Source: Escallonia rubra
Lineage: Eukaryota > Streptophyta > Magnoliopsida > Escalloniales > Escalloniaceae
DNA: 64,000 bases
Direction of reading: 5' to 3'
Assembly: GCA_033065855.1 (NCBI GenBank)
Contig: JAVXUO010003080.1
Span: 62,001 to 126,000, forward strand
Below are positions 56,591-64,000 of this stretch, in pieces; the first letter of the stretch is position 1; each line of letters starts with the position of its first letter. The position numbers were made by a program, and so were the translations under genes. A model generated the notes under the pieces. The model was not told the origin of the DNA. It saw only the letters and a list, made by a program, of their open reading frames with translations, and searched no databases.

Positions 56591-57190
56591 TTATAGCTGA
56601 TTAGGGTTGATTAGGACTAATTAGGGTTATTTAGTCCTAATTAGGGTTTAATTGTGCCGAGTAGTGCTGATTAGTCCTAATTAGGGCTAATTGGGCTTAA
56701 TTGGGTTATGTTAGGGCTAATTAATGTTAATGAGGGATAGTTTCGGAAGATTATAACTGACTAGGATTGATTAGGACTAATTAGAGTTATGTAGTCCTAA
56801 TTAGGGTTTAATTGTGCCAAGTAGTGCTGATTAGTCCTAATTAGGGCTAATTAGGCTTAATTGGGTTATGTTAGGGCTAATTAATGTTAATGAGGGCTAG
56901 TTTCGGATAATTATAGCTAATTAGGGTTGATTATGACTAATTAGGGTTTAATTGTGCCGAGTAGTGATGATTAGTCCTAATTATGGCTAATTAGGCTTAA
57001 TTGGGTTATGTTATAGCTAATTAATGTTAATGAGGGCTAGTTTCGAATAATTATAGCTAATTAGGGTTGATTAGGACTAATTAGGGTTATTTAGTCCTAA
57101 TTAGGGTTTTGATGGTGCCGAGTAGTGTTGATTAGTCCTAACTAGCGCTAATTAGGCGTAATTAGGTTATGTTAGTGCAAATTATGACTA
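56591..57190. repeat. Tandem repeat, about 140-160 bp units, four copies
   Basis: Units start with TTATARCTRA at 56591, 56751, 56911 and 57051. They are made of ATTAGGGTTGATTAGGAC-like words, so there is a short sub-repeat (CTAATTAGGG) inside each longer unit. AT-rich with TTAGGG words throughout. Confidence 0.85.
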
Positions 57191-57499
57191 ATTAGGCTAA
57201 CTACAATCAATATGCGCATAATTGGGTTCATTTGGGCTAATTTGGGGTAATTACAGCTAATTTGAATTTCATGAGGTTATTAGGGTTAATTAAAACTAAT
57301 TAGGCTCGTTATAGCTAATTAGGGTTAATTGATTTACTAAAATATTGTTAATCAGGACTAATTAGGGCTAATTATAGCCAGCGCTTGAGCCACGATTAGA
57401 TTTCAGGGAGTGCATGCTAAAAATGTCGCATTAACCTAACTAACCTAAATTTAATGCACATTCAACAACCTCAATTCCGACACCTCATATAGGGTGTCG

Positions 57500-57605
57500 A
57501 TATGGTGTCCGATACGTGTCTGACACCTCCGGACATGTGTCCGACACGTGTCCGACGCCTCTGGACACGTGTCCGACGCCTCCGGACACGTGTCCGACGC
57601 CCACC
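57500..57605. repeat. Minisatellite with ACACGTGTCCGACGCC units
   Basis: About four units of 24-25 bp with the palindromic core GACACGTGTCC. It lies between the two AT-rich arrays and stands out by its high GC content. A duplicate of TCCAATTGGGTCCCATCCTC follows at 57712 and 57795. Confidence 0.85.
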
Positions 57606-58019
57606 GGCACGTACCTCCAGACACATCGGCATACGTTAATTTTTTTTTTAAATGTTGGACACCGTCGATCAGACGTGGTGTCCGTGTCTGCGCTAACCAA
57701 CAGATATCTCAATCCAATTGGGTCCCATCCTCCGTCAACAATCTCAATTCTCAAATGCTCAATGCAATAAAAATTAACAAAAATCACACATTCAATCCAA
57801 TTGGGTCCCATCCTCCTTCAATAATCTCAATATCTCAAATGCTCAATGCACAATTAACAATCTAAAATCATCAATTAACAACCTAAAATCATCAATTAAC
57901 AACCTAAAATCACAGATCAATAATCACAATTCTCAAATGCACAATTAACAACCTAAAATTATGAAACAAATTATCAATGTTCAAATGGGAAAAAATTGTT
58001 CAAAATGCACATATCCGGT

Positions 58020-59160
58020 GCGCTTGAATTATTTTAATTTAGGGTTCTATTATTTTAATTTAGGGTTCGGTTCGATTAGGGCATTCAATTTAGGGTTCAA
58101 TTACAGAAATTTAGGGTTCAATTAAGGGGTTCTATTGATTCAATTTAGGGTTCGGTTGATTTTGGGCATTCAATTAGGGGGTTCAATTATTTCAATTTAG
58201 GGTTCGGTTGGATCAGGGCATTCAATTAGTTTAATTTAGGGTTCAATTCGATTAGGGCATTCAATTTAGGATTTAATTATGGTTCAATAACTTCAAATTA
58301 GGGTTCAATTAGGGGGTTTTATTAGTTGAATTTAGGGTTCGGTTGATTTGGGGCAATCAATTTAGGGTTCAATTAGTTCAATTTAAGGTTCGGTTGGATT
58401 AGGGCATTCAATTTAGGGTTCAATTAGGGGTCCAATTAGTTTAATTTAGGGTTCGATTCGATTAGGGCATTCAATTTAGGATTTAATTAGGGTTCAATTA
58501 CTTCAATCTAAGGTTCAATTATGGGGTTCTATTAGTTCAATTTAGGGTTCGGTTGATTTGGGGCATTCAATTTAGGGTTCGGTTGGATTAGGGCATTCAA
58601 TTTAGGGTTCAATTAGGGGTTCAATTAGTTTAATTTAGGGTTCAATTCGATTAGGGCATTCAATTTAGGGTTTAATTATGGTTCAATGACATCAATTTAG
58701 GGTTCAATTAGGGGGTTCAATTGATTCAATTTAGGATTCGGTTGATTTGGGGTATTCAATTTAGGGTTCAAGTAGGGGGTTCAATTATTTCAATTTAGGA
58801 TTTGGTTGGATCAGGGAATTCAATTAGGGGTTCAATTAGTTTAATTTAGGGTTCAATTCGATTAGGGCATTCAATTTAGGGTTTAATTAGGATTCAATTA
58901 CTTCAATTTAGGGTTCAATTAGGGGGTTCTATTAGTTCAATTTAGGGTTCGGTTGATTCGGGGCATTCAATTTAGGGTTCAATTAGGGGTTCAGTTAGTT
59001 TAATTTAGGGTTCGATTCGATTTGGGCATTCAATTTAGGATTTAATTAGGCTTCAATAACTTCAATTTAGGGTTCAATTAGGGGGTTCTATTAGTTCAAT
59101 TTAGGGTTCGATTGATTTGGGGCATTCAATTTAGGGTTCAATTAGTTCAATTTAGGTATA
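58020..59160. repeat. TTTAGGG-rich array of irregular higher-order units
   Basis: About 1.1 kb in which CAATTTAGGGTTC recurs dozens of times. Higher-order units of about 160-215 bp can be traced by the phrase GTTCTATTAGTTCAATTTAGG (about 58136, 58313, 58521, 58708, 58921, 59080). The TTTAGGG word equals the plant telomere repeat, but spacing is irregular and it is not a telomere. Confidence 0.88.
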
Positions 59161-59742
59161 TGGGTATGTTTGCACCCGCTGAGTTAATTATGCTATGCTC
59201 ACCTCCACCGCCCCCGATCCCATGGATCTTCTCCATCAGCCATAAAATTGAAAAAGGCTTAAGTTGCAACTGGTTCAGAACAAGCTTGTTGACATAATAT
59301 ATCAGAAGCAGATATATTTTCCAATGTCTTTGTGCGCATCATTGTTTATGTTTTTACCATCTTTTTGTTAGATTTCAAGTCATGTCTAAATGTGCACTCG
59401 CGGGTAAACGAGCAAGTGTCAGAATTTTGTTCTTTTTGTTTTTTAACCAGTTTTCATTTATTCATTAATCATGATAGTTCACATATATTTTCTAATTTCT
59501 GTTTCTTTCTATTTTACTACTGGCATATTACTTAGCTGTTATAGGAAGTTTTTATTTAGAGATAAATTAATAAATCAGTTCTAAACACTTCAAGTTAACA
59601 ATAACAAGTAACAAATATATAACAAAATCATGCAAATATAAAAATAGCAACAGTAGCATCAAGCCATAGCCATAGATTCGATTGTTAAGGTGACGGTAGA
59701 AGGCAATTAACAATTACAGATAGATGCACACAAGAACTTACC

Positions 59743-59935
59743 GGAGTTGGCCGAAGCTCAAAGATCTAGGCAGACGCCGGAGGTGGCGCGACGTCGGGGG
59801 GAAGATAGGGGTGTCGCTGGGGCTGGGTTGCCGTAGAGGGGGTCGCCGGAGGTGAGAACGCCGGTGGGTGAGAGAGAGAGAGAAACGGGAGAAAGAAAAG
59901 AAAGAAAGCAGATCTGCGTATTAAGGACAGACCTA
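59743..59935 (-). promoter_or_regulatory. Likely 5'UTR exon of the CACTA transcript
   Basis: Minus-strand sequence is CT-rich then GC-rich and ends CTCCG/GTAAGTTCTT, a strong donor at about 59743. It sits directly inside the right subterminal repeats and so probably starts the transposase transcript. No start codon is required in it. Confidence 0.5.
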
Positions 59936-60159
59936 TAGCGTATTCCGTCGTTAAAAATTTCTAAATCTATTTAGCGACGGTTTTTCCGTCGTTAAAAGTT
60001 CATTGGTAAAAATCCGTTGGCAAATTCTTTTACCGACGGAATGGTCCGTTGGTAAACTTTTTTAACGACGGATTTATACGGACGGTAAATACCGTCGTTG
60101 AATCAGTCTTTTAGCGACAGAATACCTTCCGTCGCTAAAAGTCCGTCGCTAAAGCCATC
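59936..60159. repeat. CACTA subterminal repeats, right end
   Basis: About ten AGCGACGG / CCGTCGCTAAA words plus variants such as CCGTTGGTAAA, less regular than the left end. Confidence 0.85.
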
Positions 60160-60534
60160 TTTTCTTGTAGTGTTTTTTTAGGGACTCGTTAGTGTTTTTC
60201 CTTAAAGTGCATCTTCCCAGTTTTATGTATATGCTTATGTTCAGATGCTTTGTTTTTGTTTGACGTAGACTTTATGGCTATGCTAAAAAGGGGCACAACC
60301 AATTACTTAAGAAAAACATAAAAGTGGGTATGTATCAATTTCTAGAGCTTGTTGGAATTTTAGGACTGCTTGTTTGATATCTATTTCTTTTTTCCTCCTA
60401 ACCTCATCCTTCTATGGTTTTGCCCTTTCTGTGAGAATATGAATTCCACTATCACGAGTTGATAGTGCTTTGGCTTGGTAGCTGTAATGCAACTTTTTGG
60501 TTATTAGATAGTTGTTTTTCCTTTAAAACAAAAA

Positions 60535-60675
60535 GATGTGCAAAAGATCAAACCGATCCGAACCGTTCAAACCGAGGTATCTTGGTTTGGTTCGGTTCAA
60601 GAATTTGTGAACCGAGGTCCATCGGTTCGGTTTGCGGTTTAGCCTCCAAACCGAACCGTGCTCACCCCTAGTTTT
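60535..60675. mobile_element. AACCG-rich small hAT-like element
   Basis: Starts near GATGTGCAAAAGATCAAACC and ends CCGTGCTCACCCCTA. Same family as 33950-34163 and 48993-49185. The left end is degenerate and no target duplication is clear. Confidence 0.55.
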
Positions 60676-60949
60676 GGTGCAAAGAGAGGGAACATGTAAC
60701 CAAAAAAAAAAAAATCGAACCTTAATTTAAAAAGTATGGACATATTATTTAATTTTATGATAAAATTAGAGTATAATTCCTTTTATTTTGGGTTAGAATG
60801 TGGTCATTTCGATTTAAACCAAGAGAGAAATCAGTTTCTAACTTGCGACACGTTAATATAATTAACCCGTATTATTAATGCGTCCACCACTTAATCTGTT
60901 TAATCCTTATCATATTAACTACCTAAAATCCCGTGTTATACACGGCAAG

Positions 60950-62045
60950 TAACCAGTATTACATCTTTTAATAATAGCGTGATTTTATAAGAAAACGATA
61001 AAAAAAGTAATCAATATTACATCTTTTAACCAGTGATCTGCTTAATCCGTATTGTATTAACTACCTAAAATCCGGTGCTATGCGCGATAACTAACCAGTA
61101 TTACATCTTTTAATAATAGCTTGATTTGATAAGAAAACAATAAAAAAGTTTTCTTATAAATTTAATATTTACATCACTTAAAAAAAAAACTTAATTTTTT
61201 TTTAAACTTTATTTTGTCAATCCAAAAAAAAAAAGGAAAGGGAACTCTCTTTTCCTTTCCAAAACCAGTATTACATCTTTTAATAATAGCATGATTTGCT
61301 AAGAAAAATAAAAAAAAGTTTTGGTATATATTTAATATTTACATCACTTAAAAAAAACTTAATTTGTTTTTAAACTTTATTTTGTCAATCAAAAAAAAAG
61401 GGGAAAGAGAACAACTCTCTTTTTCTTTTCCAAGTATTGGATGGGAGAATATTAGAAACTGTCAATTGGAAAAAAAAAAAAAAAAGACAGTAGTTTATTG
61501 ACACTATTATACGGTTGTTAGCTAATCGTAGCCTTTTTTTTGCATCATTAAATTCAGACATGTAATGTAGTTAAAGGATTATTAAGTACCAGTATTACAT
61601 CTTTTAATAATAGTGTAATTTGATAAGAAAACGATTCAAAGTTATGGTATAAATTTAGTATTTTCAAAAAAACCTTAATTTGTTTTCAAAATTTATTTTT
61701 TCAATCCAAAAAGTAAAGAAGTTTGTTTTCCTTATTCAAGTATTGGACAAAAGAATATTAGAAACCGTCGCTGGGTGAAAAAAGAAAAAAAAAAGACATA
61801 GTAGTTTATTGACACTATTATATAGTTGTTGGTTAATTGTAGCCCTTTTTTTACAAACATTAAATTCAGACATGTAGTGTAGTTAAAAGATTACTGGCTA
61901 AAACCCCATGCCAAGTACCAGTATTACATCTTTTAATAATAGTGTGATTTAATAAGAAAATGATAAAAAAGTTTTGGTATAAATTTAATATTTACGTCAC
62001 TTAAAAAAACCATATTTTGTTTTTGAACTTTATTTTGTTAACCCG
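60950..62045. repeat. Irregular AT-rich repeat family
   Basis: The phrase CCAGTATTACATCTTTTAAT recurs near 60954, 61097, 61265, 61588 and 61917, with a shortened form near 61010, usually followed by AATAGYGTGATTT and AAGTTTTGGTATAAATTTAAT. Spacing is 110-330 bp. No coding sequence. Confidence 0.8.
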
Positions 62046-62714
62046 TATGATATTAATGCGTCCAGCGCTACATTTGAACTTTAAAAGTTGTATTTGGAGC
62101 TCCGTGAGGTAAGACCAAAGTACCTTAGGCAAAAAGTTAGGAATAAGAGGACCACGGTGAGCTGTTAATCTCATAAATATGTTCTCAGCCTATATATATT
62201 GCAAGAAGCAATAAAAGTAATTAGCATAAGCGGTTAATACCTAGGTCTATCAACTTCTCAGTTGCTTATATAAGAGTGCAACTCAGTGCTAAGAACCTTT
62301 GATGGATGCAGTTGTGGAGGAACCCGAGGAGCTACAACTACGACAAGTGTATTGATCGATCAACCAAGGACAGCAGCAAGTCCAGTAGTCTCAGTCTATT
62401 TCTGTAAACCCCTATTGACATGGGCATAGCGTATAAAATTAGTTTAATTGCACACTAATACAACTAGAAACCTATGGTCAGGGTTTACATTTGACTCGCA
62501 AATTTTATCTTCTTAATTAGGCACCGATAACGGACAAAAGTACTGTTTTTTCCACGATTAACATCTAAATAGTAAAAGTAGCAACAAATCACTTTGCTAC
62601 ACACAGTAAGCTTCAATTTGCACTATTTGGTTTCTTAAAATAAAATTCTAATCAAAATGCAAAATGCGCATTTTTTTTCTTGCTGAAATTGCAAGCATTT
62701 CGTACATGGCTGAA

Positions 62715-63165
62715 TTCTTTGTTCAAATTAGCTTTTGTTATGTTCTAAGTGCACATTTCATGTCATTTGATAGCAAAGTAGTAGAGTTTGTAGTTACATT
62801 CATGTTGAATTTTTTTTTAATAGTCTTAATTACATGCAGTATCTGAAATTAGTTGATCCATTAATAACTGTATCTTAAGCAGCTATACATTAGGTCATTA
62901 AATCAATTTCCTATGCACTATGCTAAGAACTCACTCTTTGATTTGGTTGACACCTTCTTTGTTGAAATTAGCTTTTGTGATGTTTTAAGTGCGCATTTCA
63001 TGTCATTTGATAGCAAAGTAGTAGAGTTTGTAGTTACAATCGTGTTGATTTTTTTTTTAACCGTCTTAATTACATGTAGTACCTGAAATTAGTTGATCAA
63101 TTAATAATTGTACCTTAAGCAGCTAGCAAATACATTAGGTCGTTAAACCAATTTTCTATGCACTG
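62715..63165. repeat. Tandem duplication of about 210 bp with 240-bp period
   Basis: Segment 62715-62920 recurs at 62955-63165 with scattered changes, sharing TTCATGTCATTTGATAGCAA and the following AGTAGTAGAGTTTG. The ORF at 62664-62846 lies over copy one and is closed early in copy two, so it is unlikely to be a gene. Confidence 0.85.
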
Positions 63166-64000
63166 TGCATGCATCTCCTTTTTGTTATCTTTCCTGAGAT
63201 GGAGTAGACCCATTAGAAGAACATGAACACTAAAAGACCTGCAGAGCAACTAAGCAGTGAAAGGCCATTAGGCCAAGACATTTGTTGCCTTCTAGCCGCT
63301 CATGTGAGCATGACCATAGCCTCAATCTGCTGCAAAGGGACCTAGCAGTATCCAAAATGTGCTCACGGGGGCTGGGTTGTAAAGAGCAGGTTGTTTAAGA
63401 GCAATATTACCTTGGTAAAGGCATAACAACCTCCATTGTACTTTGTTTACCAATAAAATCCTCCTCTTTTAACAACCAAACCAGCCACATTTCCAATATC
63501 TCTTTTGGCGATCAATTAGCATCACTGGTTCGTCTGTTTTGTTTAAGCTTCGATGTTTTTTACCGTCTTTCATATAATTCAAGAAGAAATTTAAACAGTT
63601 AAAGCAAAAGGCTTAATTGCAGCCTTACAACAAAATCTCTCCAGTATCACGCTTTTAGTATTTTCTTTCGTGTCATGAAAATATTGCTATTGTTTTGGAA
63701 TTACAACGGCTAGAAGAACACAATTTTGAGCAATTTTACCTCAAAAAGTAAAAAATTGTTCTTAGATATCTTAAGCAAGTGATATTAAAGCACTTTTGTG
63801 ATAATTTTACTGCATGTGGCCACACAATAAATTAAATTGAAACTTCTAAAACCCAAAAGGATTTTATTTTTACTTTTAGCGGTTGGATCTCAAACCCCTT
63901 TAGACCATTTAAAACTGAATACTTAGGCAATAGACATAAATAAGGGCTCAAACTTAAATTTAATTTTTCAAACTTATGTTTAAGTTGCTTAGTAGATGAA
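63166..64000. other. Intergenic, no feature recognised
   Basis: AT-rich sequence without ORFs or structure that I can support. Confidence 0.5.

Larger units (their letters stand above)
49660..60172 (-). mobile_element. CACTA (En/Spm) DNA transposon, 10.5 kb
   Basis: The termini are CACTATAAGAAAA and TTTTCTTGTAGTG, inverted repeats with one mismatch, flanked on both sides by TTT, the 3-bp target size of CACTA elements. Both ends carry AGCGACGG subterminal repeats. The minus strand encodes, in order, a non-coding leader exon, a TNPD-type transposase and a TNPA-like protein. Long tandem arrays fill 56540-59160. One in-frame stop in the transposase gene makes autonomy doubtful. Confidence 0.93.

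Noticed and set aside
57485-57865. ORFs with repeated SDTCP-type peptides
   Set aside because: They translate the GACACGTGTCC minisatellite and are not supported as genes.
58020-59160. Interstitial telomere
   Set aside because: The TTTAGGG words are irregularly spaced inside longer units and lie within a CACTA element; there is no uninterrupted array.
59112-59535. Plus-strand ORFs near the CACTA leader
   Set aside because: Short, antisense to the element's transcript, and without known motifs.

Overview
The window is nuclear DNA of a flowering plant, probably a eudicot. The evidence is: intron-bearing genes with GT/AG sites and plant TATA boxes, F-box/DUF295 genes, an S-locus receptor-kinase pseudogene, Tat-lineage Ty3/gypsy, CACTA, hAT and Mutator-like elements, and AT-rich spacers. 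The species cannot be named from sequence alone. Host genes are few. There is one intact F-box/DUF295 gene (35149-36255, +), one intact F-box-less DUF295 gene (9887-10846, -) and receptor-kinase pseudogene fragments. Most of the rest is mobile DNA and its debris.

Region 1-28600 is a head-to-tail tandem duplication with a spacing of 11,862 bp: base 1 matches base 11863. The inferred junction is at 9527/9528. Copy A runs from upstream of the window to 9527 and copy B from 9528 to about 28600. Each unit carries a DUF295 gene on the minus strand (copy A's would lie just outside the window), a 2.46-kb solo-LTR-like element in that gene's probable 5'UTR intron, unidentified exon-like ORFs and a non-autonomous hAT element with a perfect 8-bp target duplication. 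Copy B also gained an 8.7-kb Tat-lineage retrotransposon (16021-24731, minus strand), which replaces about 1.1 kb still present in copy A.

Region 28600-34800 holds a receptor-kinase (S-locus glycoprotein domain) pseudogene and two non-autonomous Mutator-like elements. The pseudogene block recurs at 42840-44710 without the transposon. There it lies inside long inverted repeats, as in a Pack-MULE. An intact F-box gene lies at 35149-36255. A repeat-rich putative non-autonomous element occupies about 39540-40700.

Region 44700-49660 contains a gypsy remnant (TATA box, initiator-Met PBS and broken gag), degenerate repeats, an 889-bp hAT-type element rich in GGCCGGGCC with perfect 8-bp target duplications, and G-rich low-complexity DNA.

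Region 49660-60172 is a 10.5-kb CACTA (En/Spm) transposon with matching termini, TTT target duplications, AGCGACGG subterminal repeats, a TNPD-type transposase gene and a TNPA-like gene, both on the minus strand. Its upstream region is built of tandem arrays, one rich in TTTAGGG-type motifs. From 60173 to the end there are only AT-rich spacers with dispersed and tandem repeats.

I did not find an unmistakably new biological system. The best leads are the layered history of the tandem duplication, the solo LTR in a 5'UTR intron, the Pack-MULE-like capture of a receptor-kinase fragment, and the near-complete CACTA element with one in-frame stop.
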